A stretch of 27,036 nt of DNA, from contig CAKZZO010000148.1 of assembly GCA_937885175.1 (NCBI GenBank), positions 1 to 27,036 on the forward strand, read 5' to 3'. A program made the position numbers and the translations under genes. Below the pieces are notes generated by a model that did not search any database, was not told where the DNA came from, and worked only from the letters and a program-made list of their open reading frames with translations. The DNA is from an uncultured Treponema sp. Lineage in GTDB: Bacteria > Spirochaetota > Spirochaetia > Treponematales > Treponemataceae. Shown here piece after piece: positions 1-7,483 of this stretch. The number at the start of each line of letters is the position of its first letter. Positions within the stretch are counted from its first letter, which is position 1.

Positions 1-38
1 CTCAACCGCGGGGCTTGCTTGACACGCTGCAACGGTAG

Positions 39-149
39 CCTTTTTGCTGCAACTATATTTCATTTGTCCAGCCGATGTTCAAGTACGATATGTATAATGC
101 GTTTGCCCTAGCAAAGAAAACGGTAAAAAAATTGCAGGTTCCTGTATAA
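39..149 (+). pseudogene. possible C-terminal remnant of a plus-strand gene
   Basis: An open frame runs from just after a TAG at 36-38 to a TAA at 147-149 and encodes about 36 residues, ending in a basic tail (AKKTVKKLQVPV). It has no start codon preceded by a ribosome site, and its end runs into the terminator hairpin of the minus-strand lipoprotein gene. It may be the last part of a gene truncated by a frameshift or by the window edge, or it may be chance. Nothing else is recognised in 1-124. Confidence 0.2.
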
Positions 150-172
150 GAAAAATGGTACAGAAACCTGCA
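125..172 (-). terminator. intrinsic terminator of the lipoprotein gene
   Basis: Arms 133-146 and 159-172 form a 14-bp stem. Its only irregular position is a U-G wobble in the minus-strand RNA. On the minus strand the stem is followed at once by seven U (A run at 125-131). It lies 24 bp past the stop codon of the gene at 196-2481, the standard arrangement for a rho-independent terminator. There is no T run on the plus-strand side, so it should work only for the minus strand. Confidence 0.85.
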
Positions 173-195
173 CTATAAGACGTAAACCGTACCGG

Positions 196-2481
196 CTATT
201 GTTTCAGGACGAAGGTGTATTTTTCTCCCGTGTTGAAGTTATACGTAAATTGTCCATCTTTAATAGTAACAGTTGCGGTTGTAGGCTCAGAGAGCTTTTC
301 AAGTGTTTGCGTGTCCTTATTAAAATCAGATGTTATGGTAATCTCTATCGTGCCGTTTACAGGATTACCAGAAGTGATTTTAAACGTACCCTCAGATACT
401 GTCCAAGATTCATCTTTATATGTTGCAGTCATGGTAAAGGTGTTGTCTGCGGCTGCATGGAGTGTAAGTGTTGTCCCATCACCATCTGTTGCCACATAAT
501 CCGCAGGGAGCAGCGTGTTATCCGTACTTCCAGAATCAGTGTTTGGCGTATAACTTGCACCAATCTTTGCCGTTACCCCCTCAGGCTGAATAACTTTATA
601 GTAAGTATACCAATATGAAGATTTCTCGTAATTAGAATCAAGCGCAAGGAAAACGATTGTGTACGTCTTGCTGGCATCAAATGTTCCCTTTACGGTAACG
701 GTTTTTTGTGATTCAGAACTGCTTGGCTTATACTGCGTTGTAGCTTTTTCTGCAGCGGTGTATGTGGTAGAACCCTTTGCACCCTGTATTGTATTGAGTG
801 TTGTCGTGTCGCTTGTATCAATAATAGCATAGCGGTAGATTACTTTTGAATCAACAGGGAATGTGGCAGTGGCTGTGGTATCGGTAATTGAAAGACTTAT
901 GTAATCTTTGGTCAGGCTTCCCGCAATAAATTCATCAACAGAAAGGTAATCTCTAACATCTGCCGTCGTAGAAACGGAAATCCAGTTTTCACTTGTGCCA
1001 AAATATGTATCATTGACGAACTTAACTCTGAACCGTGCGTAATAATAGGTATAAGATGATGTTTGCGTTACGCTGTATGAGCCAGATACAGTCGTGCTTA
1101 CAGAAGAAGTCGTGCCTGTGCTAGTGGCAACATTCGTATAATTTAAAACATATCCAGAGTCTGTTGATGCTGTGCCTACTTGATATTGTGCTGTAGAAAT
1201 TGGATATATTGTTACCTTCGCCTTATCTTTATTGATAATGGAAAGCGTAGGATTCTTGACTATTGCATAATCACCGACTTCAGTACTTGTTAACGTATCG
1301 GACATAAAATACGTGAGGGTACTTGCAGATGTAATCCGTATCCAATTTGTATTGTAATTGCTGTTCTGACCTGAGAATTTTACGAACACAAAGGCATAAT
1401 ATGCCGTTCCAATCTCATAAGTGCCAGAGATGCTGATAGTATCGCTCGTTTTTCCTGAAGAAGAAGCCGTTTTTGATGATGTTGTTGTAAGGGATGTTAT
1501 TTCATCATCGGTGATACTTTCATTTATCAGTTTCTTGTAGTTGCTGTCAGCGGGTTTTGCCACGGCTACGCGATACTCTACTTGTGAAAGCGGATAGCAT
1601 GTAAATTCTGCTTTTTTTGTTCCGCGGACAGAGAATGTTGCGTTTGTAGCCAAATTCACGTCTTTAGTTACTTCACTCATGGTAAGTGAATCATTCGGAT
1701 TACCATAGGGGGTGCCAAGATATGTCCAATCGCTGCCAAAACTTTCCGTGTCCTTAAATCGTGCAAGTGCCACAACATAATAGGGGGTATCAACCTTATA
1801 AGTACCAGAAATAGTGATGGTGTCGCTTTCTGTGCCATTATAGGTTACATCAGATGTTGTATAAGGCGTAGTGTTTGCGGTGTCTCCCTTTTTCAGAGCG
1901 ATAATTGCTTCGCTGGTAGAGATTGTTGACTCAACAAGCGCCATGCGGTATTCGACTTTTTCATTCGGATAAAAAGTAACCGTTGCCTTTGCTGTTCCGT
2001 TGATTTTGGCAGAGACAGGGTAAAGGCTATTTGAAAGGTTTGCTGCCTTGGAAAGATTTCCATATGTAATCGTTACGGAAGAAGTGTTGCTGTCTTTAAG
2101 GTAGAGCGTTCTTGCTTCTGTATATCCGTTTGATGTAAGTGCAGTAAGTTCATAGCGATAGCGGACACCATCTTCCAAAGAAGATGCATCGGTAAACGTA
2201 TATCCTTTTCCATCAGGAACAATGCCCGAGCTAAAAAGACTGCCTCTGTCATCGGGATCAGAATCAATAAATCGCGCAAGACGATATGAATCTGCACCAG
2301 TAACATAATTCCAGCAAAGTTTAATCTCGCTAGATGCAGTAAGTTCCGCAGTCAGATTTGGCGATGAGAGTGAAATAATGGTATCGCCAACAACAGTTTT
2401 GTCTGAATCATCGCCACAAGAAACCCAAAAGAACATCGTTGCAAACAAAAGGGCAATGCATCCAACCAAAGATTTTTTCAT
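196..2481 (-). CDS. large repeat-containing surface lipoprotein
   Basis: This 761-residue protein starts with a lipoprotein signal peptide: MKKS, a hydrophobic core, then VSC with Cys22 as the likely lipidated residue. The Trp at -3 departs from the usual lipobox, but spirochaetal lipoboxes are relaxed. Residues about 36-130 look like a fibronectin-III-type domain. Then come four related modules of roughly 105-125 residues, each with a strand ending in TFYP/TCYP/TIYP-like sequence, a Y-R-A or Y-Q-V segment, a Ser/Thr-rich linker, an SGTY/SGSY/KGTF strand and a YY-rich strand. The C-terminal ~100 residues form another beta domain with a TFTMTATY core. A GGAGG ribosome site lies about 8 bases before the ATG. 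The protein is probably anchored at the cell surface; its function is unknown. It has its own promoter (2543-2571) and terminator. The overall Ser/Thr-rich, beta-repeat character suggests an adhesin or surface display role, which is inference. Confidence 0.85.
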   Translation of the reverse strand: MKKSLVGCIALLFATMFFWVSCGDDSDKTVVGDTIISLSSPNLTAELTASSEIKLCWNYVTGADSYRLARFIDSDPDDRGSLFSSGIVPDGKGYTFTDASSLEDGVRYRYELTALTSNGYTEARTLYLKDSNTSSVTITYGNLSKAANLSNSLYPVSAKINGTAKATVTFYPNEKVEYRMALVESTISTSEAIIALKKGDTANTTPYTTSDVTYNGTESDTITISGTYKVDTPYYVVALARFKDTESFGSDWTYLGTPYGNPNDSLTMSEVTKDVNLATNATFSVRGTKKAEFTCYPLSQVEYRVAVAKPADSNYKKLINESITDDEITSLTTTSSKTASSSGKTSDTISISGTYEIGTAYYAFVFVKFSGQNSNYNTNWIRITSASTLTYFMSDTLTSTEVGDYAIVKNPTLSIINKDKAKVTIYPISTAQYQVGTASTDSGYVLNYTNVATSTGTTSSVSTTVSGSYSVTQTSSYTYYYARFRVKFVNDTYFGTSENWISVSTTADVRDYLSVDEFIAGSLTKDYISLSITDTTATATFPVDSKVIYRYAIIDTSDTTTLNTIQGAKGSTTYTAAEKATTQYKPSSSESQKTVTVKGTFDASKTYTIVFLALDSNYEKSSYWYTYYKVIQPEGVTAKIGASYTPNTDSGSTDNTLLPADYVATDGDGTTLTLHAAADNTFTMTATYKDESWTVSEGTFKITSGNPVNGTIEITITSDFNKDTQTLEKLSEPTTATVTIKDGQFTYNFNTGEKYTFVLKQ

Positions 2482-2529
2482 AAAGACCTCCGTGGAAATG
2501 CAGTAAGAATTTTAAGTAAATTCAAACGC

Positions 2530-2544
2530 ATCTCCTACGGAGAT
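2530..2544. repeat. perfect 6-bp inverted repeat at the lipoprotein start site
   Basis: ATCTCC-TAC-GGAGAT is a perfect dyad that overlaps the end of the predicted -10 box and covers the predicted transcription start of the lipoprotein gene. It could be an operator or a short 5' hairpin; the three-base loop is tight for RNA. Confidence 0.4.
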
Positions 2545-2571
2545 TTTACCCCCCCCTTTTAATTTAGTCAA
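2543..2571 (-). promoter_or_regulatory. sigma-70 promoter of the lipoprotein gene with a G8 tract in its spacer
   Basis: On the minus strand a TTGACT -35 box (2566-2571) and a TAAAAT -10 box (2543-2548) are separated by exactly 17 bp (2549-2565). The eight bases next to the -10 box are an unbroken G run (C run 2549-2556 on the plus strand). Both hexamers match the consensus at five of six positions. The predicted start is near 2536, giving a leader of about 55 bases. A change in G-tract length would move the spacer away from the optimum, as in known slipped-strand phase-variable promoters. Confidence 0.75.
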
Positions 2572-2618
2572 TAAAAATTTTGCGCTCCAGTTTCTTTGCA
2601 CATGGAGACGCGTAATCC

Positions 2619-3401
2619 TTATTCCGGCAGCTTAAAGACCTTGCAGCTGTTCTTCCACAACTGGTCGGCCACTTCTTCCACGGGCTTTTCCAGCATTTCG
2701 GCAAGGAAGCGGGCAGTACTGGGAAGGTATGCGGGCATGGTGCGTTTTTTCTCCCGGAATTCCGCGGGAATCATAAAGGGACTTTCTGTTTCAATCAGCA
2801 CGCGGTCAAGAGGAATGTTAAGCACGGTTTCATGCAGATTGCGCGCGTTGCGGTAGGTCAGGTTTCCTGCAAATGAGAAGTATACATTCAGTTCCGCATC
2901 CAGACATTTTTTTGCGTAGGCGGCATCCTCGCTGTAGCAGTGAAAAATCGCGCCGCTTTCGGGAATACGCTCAGTCAGCACGTCAAAAATGTCCTTTCCT
3001 GCGTCACGGTTGTGGATAATCACGGGCAGATTGTGTTTCTGAGCCAGTTCCAGTTGAGTGATGAACATTTCTATCTGGGTGCGCTTGTCGCCATACTGCT
3101 TGAAGTAGTCCAGCCCAGTCTCGCCGATTGCAACAACGTTGGGCAGCTTTACGCTTTCTTCAATCGTGGCAACCCAGTCGCGTCCGGGATTCACGATTTC
3201 TGACGGAGCGACACCGACAGCATGATAAATTCCGCTTACAGATTTGAGGGTGCTGTAAACGCTTTTAAAGTCATGCAGGCTGTTGTTAATACTGATGATG
3301 CGGGTTACACCTGCTTGCTTTGCCTGTTGGATGACGCGCAACTGTTCAATGGGGTCATCGTATATAAGCCCGATGTGGGCGTGAGTATCAAAAAACTGCA
3401 T
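2619..3401 (-). CDS. tatD: TatD-family metal-dependent hydrolase (putative DNase)
   Basis: The 260-residue protein has the usual length and motif order of the TatD amidohydrolase family: DTHAH (His7, His9), GETGLD (Glu94), the His130 strand (PVIIHNR), FHCYSED (His154) and the C-terminal IETESPF segment. Family members are two-metal 3'-5' exonucleases/deoxyribonucleases or related phosphoesterases in the cytoplasm. In most members the last motif is ETD(A/S/C)P; here the metal-binding Asp is Glu206. An AGGAAAA ribosome site precedes the ATG. The gene has its own strong promoter (3472-3500) and no obvious partner: the gene upstream is the HicBA module and the one downstream is the lipoprotein. 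The substrate cannot be told from sequence. Confidence 0.92.
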   Translation of the reverse strand: MQFFDTHAHIGLIYDDPIEQLRVIQQAKQAGVTRIISINNSLHDFKSVYSTLKSVSGIYHAVGVAPSEIVNPGRDWVATIEESVKLPNVVAIGETGLDYFKQYGDKRTQIEMFITQLELAQKHNLPVIIHNRDAGKDIFDVLTERIPESGAIFHCYSEDAAYAKKCLDAELNVYFSFAGNLTYRNARNLHETVLNIPLDRVLIETESPFMIPAEFREKKRTMPAYLPSTARFLAEMLEKPVEEVADQLWKNSCKVFKLPE

Positions 3402-3471
3402 TGGCTTTTCCTAGAAATGAATTTGGCAAGTCATTGCCATAAACAACTTATTTATTTTGTTGTCTACTCTA

Positions 3472-3500
3472 ATAATACCATAGGTATAGGTAGATGTCAA
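3472..3500 (-). promoter_or_regulatory. promoter of the TatD gene
   Basis: The minus strand carries a perfect TTGACA (3495-3500), a 17-bp spacer and TATTAT (3472-3477). The predicted start is about 65 bases upstream of the tatD ATG. The leader contains a short hairpin (GGCAA-TGAC-TTGCC, 3425-3438). Confidence 0.75.
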
Positions 3501-3563
3501 ATAATTAGTTTGCACTGCGACAGTTCTACCACAGTAAAATTTTCCAAAGTGAAAAATATGCAA

Positions 3564-3758
3564 TTAAAAATGCCAATCTATACCACATTGTTTCATTATG
3601 GCATTTGCAGTATGTCGTGATTTAATTTTTGAATCTACCGTAACATTGTGTTTGGTTATCGGGCTGTAATAAATGTCATGGTCGCCTTTACCACGGCGTA
3701 CAAAACTACAGCCGTTTTGCAACAAAATTGCGCGCACCTTCTTTTCATATTCTGCCAT
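3564..3758 (-). CDS. hicA: HicA-type mRNA interferase toxin
   Basis: This 64-residue protein has the HicA fold signature: an N-terminal helix, then RRGKGDHDIYYSP with His27 in the expected catalytic place, a VTVDSKIKS strand and a C-terminal helix ending IMKQCGI. HicA proteins are small double-stranded-RNA-binding-fold toxins that cleave mRNA and are held inactive by HicB. Its ATG directly follows the TAA of the antitoxin gene (TAAATG), so the two are translationally coupled. The order antitoxin-then-toxin is the less common one for hic loci but is well known. Confidence 0.88.
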   Translation of the reverse strand: MAEYEKKVRAILLQNGCSFVRRGKGDHDIYYSPITKHNVTVDSKIKSRHTANAIMKQCGIDWHF

Positions 3759-3974
3759 TTACGCAAAGACCTTTTCGTGCCGCTCCACGCGAAAGCAAAT
3801 AGATGGGATTTTCTTCATTTTATTCAAATTCAACAACTCTGGTGCGGCAAAACGGACGCGCTCAATCAACGCATCCAACGAGCCGCCTTCCAGCACGAGC
3901 CCTGGAATGTCATCACTTTGCGCAATCCACACTTCTGCTTCGCTATCCCACGTAAATTGAACAACATATTCCAT
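3759..3974 (-). CDS. hicB: HicB-like antitoxin (DUF1902 type)
   Basis: This 71-residue protein shows the partial RNase-H-like HicB core: an EYVVQFTWDSEAEVWIA strand pair, DDIPGLVLEGGSLDAL and a following helix, closest to the DUF1902 branch. No separate DNA-binding domain is evident, though the basic tail (MKKIPSICFRVERHEK) might contribute. It is expected to bind and neutralise the HicA product encoded immediately downstream. A GGAGA ribosome site lies 8 bases before the ATG. The pair lies in the AT-rich accessory patch together with an XRE regulator. Confidence 0.85.
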   Translation of the reverse strand: MEYVVQFTWDSEAEVWIAQSDDIPGLVLEGGSLDALIERVRFAAPELLNLNKMKKIPSICFRVERHEKVFA

Positions 3975-3992
3975 AGTATTTTCTCCATGTTA

Positions 3993-4020
3993 AGTATAGC
4001 ACGAAAATAAAAAATGTGCA
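3993..4020 (-). promoter_or_regulatory. probable hicBA promoter
   Basis: The minus strand has TATACT (3993-3998) preceded, with a 16-bp spacer, by TGCACA (4015-4020; four of six -35 matches). It lies about 20 bases upstream of the hicB ATG. The -10 box is good, the -35 box weak, as expected for a regulated module. Confidence 0.4.
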
Positions 4021-4084
4021 GTAGTGATAGGAAAAAATACAGTACTTATGGTACAATTTGCATAAAAATCAAGTAAGATGAAAA

Positions 4085-4435
4085 TTATTCCGCGGCGAGA
4101 TTTTGGGCAAGATATTTAACGGCATTTTGCTCTTTGACAGAAAGTTTTTCACAATTTTGCAATAATTCGTGGTATTTGCGGTACAGACGGAGTTGCTCTT
4201 GTTCTTCCTGTGCAGTTTTTGTTATGGCTTGTGAGGAAAAACCCGTAATCAGATATTCCACGGAAACGCCGAGCACTTGGGCGATTTTTACAGCGGTTTC
4301 TGCGGATGGTGTGCTACCTAATTTTATGCCCTGCCCGATATTCGTTAAACTAAAATCGCACTTTTTTGCCAAAAACGCTCTGTTCATTCCCTTAAATTCC
4401 AGCTCCTCGTCAACTCTGCGCCAAAAATCACTCAT
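4085..4435 (-). CDS. XRE-family helix-turn-helix regulator
   Basis: About 116 residues from the ATG at 4435; the frame stays open to a TTG at 4471. Residues 1-65 form an XRE/Cro-type HTH (MNRAFLAKKCDFSLTNIG, then ETAVKIAQVLGVSVEYLITG). The C-terminal half is Gln/Glu-rich helix, suited to dimerisation. The ATG start fits the domain edge, but neither start has a clear ribosome site. It is transcribed away from the small gene at 4539, and the space between them carries a 10-bp direct repeat spaced 30 bp (4453-4492), a natural target for this protein. It probably controls itself and the divergent gene (inference). Confidence 0.85.
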   Translation of the reverse strand: MSDFWRRVDEELEFKGMNRAFLAKKCDFSLTNIGQGIKLGSTPSAETAVKIAQVLGVSVEYLITGFSSQAITKTAQEEQEQLRLYRKYHELLQNCEKLSVKEQNAVKYLAQNLAAE

Positions 4436-4452
4436 AAAAAAATAATCTAAAA

Positions 4453-4492
4453 AATTTCTGACTATTTCCAATAAAAGTGTGGAATTTCTGAC
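4453..4492. promoter_or_regulatory. putative XRE operator: direct repeats plus inverted repeat
   Basis: AATTTCTGAC occurs at 4453-4462 and again at 4483-4492, exactly 30 bp apart (about three helical turns). Between and overlapping them is TTCCA (4466-4470) facing TGGAA (4480-4484). The block lies between the XRE gene and the divergent small gene. A TGTAAT -10-like box at 4508-4513 would put the right-hand repeat near the -35 region of the plus-strand promoter. Confidence 0.5.
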
Positions 4493-4538
4493 AAAATGGG
4501 TGTAGTATGTAATTGCTGAGTTTTTGAGAAAGGAAATG

Positions 4539-4850
4539 ATGAAAATGACTGAAGAAATGAAGATTGGCGAAGTTGCAAGGTTTGTTTTAAAACCGTTACT
4601 CGAAAGCGGAAAAATTTCTGAACAAGAAATTGAAAATCTTAAAGATGCAAACTATTGCAAAAAAACATTCGGACTTTTTGTACCCATGCTCGTTCCTTAC
4701 TCAAAAAAGAAAGTTTATCGTTATTATAGTCCAACAACAATTCTTACAATTTATGAAAAACAATATCTCCTAACAAATGATTGGTATGAAGATGCCCAAC
4801 GACATCAATTAAAGCCTCTGCTTACATGGATTGCTGAACATAAAAATTAA
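4539..4850 (+). CDS. small conserved protein of unknown function
   Basis: About 103 residues, soluble, with an N-terminal helix pair (VARFVLKPLLESGKISEQEI), a YCKKTFGL segment, an aromatic strand region (KKVYRYYSP) and a C-terminal helix (LKPLLTWIAEHK). The LLESGKIS...YCKKTFGL pattern feels familiar from small uncharacterised bacterial proteins, but I cannot assign a function. Several in-frame ATGs follow the GAAAGGA ribosome site; the one at 4539 or 4545 is likeliest, and 4536 is too close. It is divergent from the XRE gene and 27 bp upstream of the TAXI gene, so it may be the first gene of that transcript. Confidence 0.7.
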   Translation: MKMTEEMKIGEVARFVLKPLLESGKISEQEIENLKDANYCKKTFGLFVPMLVPYSKKKVYRYYSPTTILTIYEKQYLLTNDWYEDAQRHQLKPLLTWIAEHKN

Positions 4851-4877
4851 TCAAAAACACAACATTAGGAGATGAAA

Positions 4878-6565
4878 ATGTACAAAAAATTCATATTTCC
4901 CTTATTACTTCTACTATCAGCAAGAATTTTTGCAGAAACAGAAGTCATAGCAACGACTAATCAGACAAAACTAACCTATACTGATATTGTGGATGTATTT
5001 TTTGAAGAAATAAATCGTCCGCACTACCCATACACAACGATAGATTACAAAGTGTTTACAAAAGAATCCGAGCAGTCACAGCCTTGGTCGGTTTCTGTCA
5101 GAAAAGATTCTTTTGTTCATTTTCCTCCCATTGAAGAAAAAAGTGTCATTTTAACTATGAAAAATGGCCTTATTGAATATTGCTCTTATTCCCATCCTGA
5201 TGGATATAGGTACAAAACGATACATAATATTGCTCCAAAAGATAGCACTCAAAAAGATCAAAAAGAATTAAATGGACTTTTAGTTAATTCAATGTGCTCT
5301 TTTTTAAATGAGAGTGCTCACTGGCTTACAAGATACGGAAAAGAGGCTTATTCGCAAAAAGAAATAGACGCTTTTGATGCTTTTTATGAACATATTGATA
5401 ACGCTCCAGCAACAGCATTCGGCTATATATTCACATACTCTCAGGATTTATCAAACCCAATACCTATTTTACAAATGCTTTTGCAAACAAAAGAAATTAA
5501 TCAAGTAGATGATGTTCAAGAACTTACTAGAAAAGGTAATATGTATATACAGTATACAAGTGGTGTTAATTGTGAGAATGCGAAATATTATTCTGACGCA
5601 CGCCAATGGTATGAAATGGCTGCAAAACAAAACTATGAAAAAGCAAAAATTGCACTAAAACGAATAGAAGGTAAACATGACGACATATATATTCAATTTC
5701 CTACAGCAACACAAGGTGGAGCACTCTATGCAGTGGGTGCTGCAATAAGTCGTATGTGGGAGAAAAATATCGATTTTGTTATTGCCGATAGCCGCGCATC
5801 AAACGGAGGGATAGATAATCTAATACAAGTCAGTAACGGAGATGCAAATGTTTCTATAGCTATCAGCTCAAATTGTTTTCAGAGTTACTATGGCTTGGAT
5901 TTGTTCACAGACCATGAAAATAAAAAATTGCGTGTTATTGCAGGATTATACCCGCAATTTAATCAAATTATTGTTTCGCAAAAATCTGGTATTACCAAAT
6001 TACAAGATGTAAAAGGTCATCCTTTTGCTGTTGCCAACAAAGGCTCGGCTGTAGAAGGAGAATGTCAGAATCATTTTACCGCGCAGGACTAAATTATCCC
6101 GATGATTTTCAAGCAGAATATATTGCATTCGGTGATGCGAGTTCAAGGCTAATAAACGGCACGATTGATGGTGCATGGGTAATGGGAGGTTTTCCAATAT
6201 CATCTATCATAGTTGCTTGTACAAATGGATGCAAATTGCTTACTGTTGACGATGATGTGATTTACGAATTACAAAAAACTTTCCCATGGTATACAACTTG
6301 CATTATCCCTGCTGGCACCTATCCAAATCAAAGCAGCGATATAAAAACATCCGCTATAAAAATGTTGTTGTTTACGACAACAGACCTTGATGAAGAAACT
6401 GTCTATCAATTGACAAAGACGCTTTGGGAGCACATTGACGAACTGGGCGAGATTCAGCGCAATCTAAAAGGATTGACCCCTCAAAAAGCAGTCCAAGATA
6501 TTGCAGGTTTGCCACTTCACGATGGTGCGATTCGCTACTACAAAGAAATCGGTGTACTGAAATAA
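4878..6565 (+). pseudogene. Sel1-repeat/TAXI-type solute-binding protein, frameshifted
   Basis: The ATG at 4878 is preceded by AGGAG with 6-base spacing; the ATG at 4872 abuts the ribosome site. The product has a signal peptide (hydrophobic stretch, cut near IFA-ET), an unrecognised region to about residue 220, one Sel1-like helix pair (about 221-264, with ARQWYEMAAKQNYEKAKIAL), then a TAXI-TRAP binding-protein domain from about 272 (GGALYAVGAAISRMW; GGIDNLIQVSNGDANVSIA; LQDVKGHPFAVANKGSAVEG). The frame stops at 6090-6092, but the -1 frame (from about 6062) continues the domain to 6565 (FYRAGLNYPDDFQAEYIAFGDAS; DGAWVMGGFPISSI). One added T in TTTT at 6075-6080 restores a protein of about 562 residues. 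TAXI proteins bind small organic acids or amino acids for a TRAP permease; no permease gene is in the window. The break may be decay, sequencing error or programmed. Confidence 0.78.
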
Positions 6566-6581
6566 ACTGCAAGGAAAGAGT

Positions 6582-6908
6582 ATGGCAAATAAAATTTCAG
6601 ATATTTTTGAAAAAATTGACTCACAAAATTTAGAAAGCAGAGCAACTGATGGCGATGTTGACATACAATATAAACTCGGAATGGACTTTTACGATAGCGG
6701 TAATTATCAAAATGCAGAATATTGGCTTGAAAAAGCTGCAAAAAATAAAAATATAGATGCTAAACGCAAAGAAAAAATAAAAAGAATTCTTAATCGTAAA
6801 GAATTTGAAAATTTATATCCAAATAATAGTCCTGTTCCGTATGCAAAATCACACATGACCAGTGGTGGAAATGCACCACGCGGGTCTTGGAGCGAATGGA
6901 ATTACTAG
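6582..6908 (+). CDS. small Sel1/TPR-like protein
   Basis: 108 residues with a single Sel1/TPR-type helix pair at about 25-70 (GDVDIQYKLGMDFYDSG, then NAEYWLEKAAKNK), a Lys-rich helix and a Gly/Ser/aromatic tail (GNAPRGSWSEWNY). There is no signal peptide. It follows the TAXI-like gene by 16 bp with a good AAGGAAAG ribosome site, and its repeat resembles the Sel1 unit inside that protein, so the two probably belong together. Function unknown; protein-protein contact is the usual role of such repeats. Confidence 0.65.
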   Translation: MANKISDIFEKIDSQNLESRATDGDVDIQYKLGMDFYDSGNYQNAEYWLEKAAKNKNIDAKRKEKIKRILNRKEFENLYPNNSPVPYAKSHMTSGGNAPRGSWSEWNY

Positions 6909-6962
6909 ATATGTTACAAATTGATTGCTATGTGTACAAAGAGTTTAAAAAGATTAATTACC

Positions 6963-7375
6963 ATGAAAAAACACCTCTTCTTTCTTATCCTCTTTCTCCC
7001 CCTCCCCCTTGTTGCAGAAGAATACTTCTTCATCGACCCCGTACACGGCTACAAAGGGTATGTTGATGTGCGGTATCTGGGAACGACGCACGAACTTGAT
7101 GCGGAATATTTGGCGCAATGGGAGAAACACAATTTGTTCAGCGAAGGGTTTTCCGTAACGCCACAAGTACAACCGATGACTGCCGAAGAGCAGTTTTTGA
7201 TGTGGAAGGCATTGGATGAATGTGATATTCAAGATGAACGGGCGCGTGTCTTGAAATCAAACTCGGCGTAGATGTACATATTAACCAATTACTGCTTGGC
7301 GCATATTACTGTTTCAAACGCTATAGTGATATAGGTTCATACAATGGTTTTGGTGCAGGATTTATGTTAGAATAG
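6963..7375 (+). pseudogene. decayed exported/outer-membrane protein gene
   Basis: From ATG 6963 a signal peptide (MKKHLFFLILFLPLPLVAEE) and about 80 mature residues are encoded, with the frame ending at 7269-7271. The -1 frame then reads without a stop from about 7250 to TAG 7373-7375. It gives a typical barrel-like end: EIKLGVDVHINQLLLGAYY, then FKRYSDIG and GFGAGFMLE, with alternating hydrophobic residues and a final aromatic/hydrophobic strand. The best reading is a secreted or outer-membrane protein whose middle was deleted, leaving the ends out of frame. The ribosome site is weak. The alternative is a real short secreted protein ending at 7271 with an unrelated chance frame behind it. 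Confidence 0.55.
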
Positions 7376-7435
7376 CCCCCCCTCACATCTCCGCGCCGTT
7401 CAAAGTATTAAAAAATTTCCGAAACACAGTAGCCT

Positions 7436-7465
7436 TTGACATTTTTCTTGGCAGAAAAATAGAAT
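7436..7465 (+). promoter_or_regulatory. promoter of the DUF4160/DUF2442 pair
   Basis: A perfect TTGACA (7436-7441), an 18-bp spacer and TAGAAT (7460-7465). The predicted start is near 7472, leaving only about 12 untranslated bases before the ATG at 7484. This agrees with the absence of a ribosome site there. Confidence 0.65.
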
Positions 7466-7483
7466 CTATGCTACACTATTTCT

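Noticed and set aside
215..618. Plus-strand ORFs opposite the lipoprotein gene
   Set aside because: They are shadows of a repeat-rich coding sequence, with no ribosome sites or recognisable domains.
3402..3563. Small gene or RNA between hicA and tatD
   Set aside because: The space is explained by the tatD promoter and leader; no further open frame with a start is credible.
7376..7382. C7 run as a second phase-variable tract
   Set aside because: It lies before the promoter at 7436 and outside any promoter spacer or coding frame.
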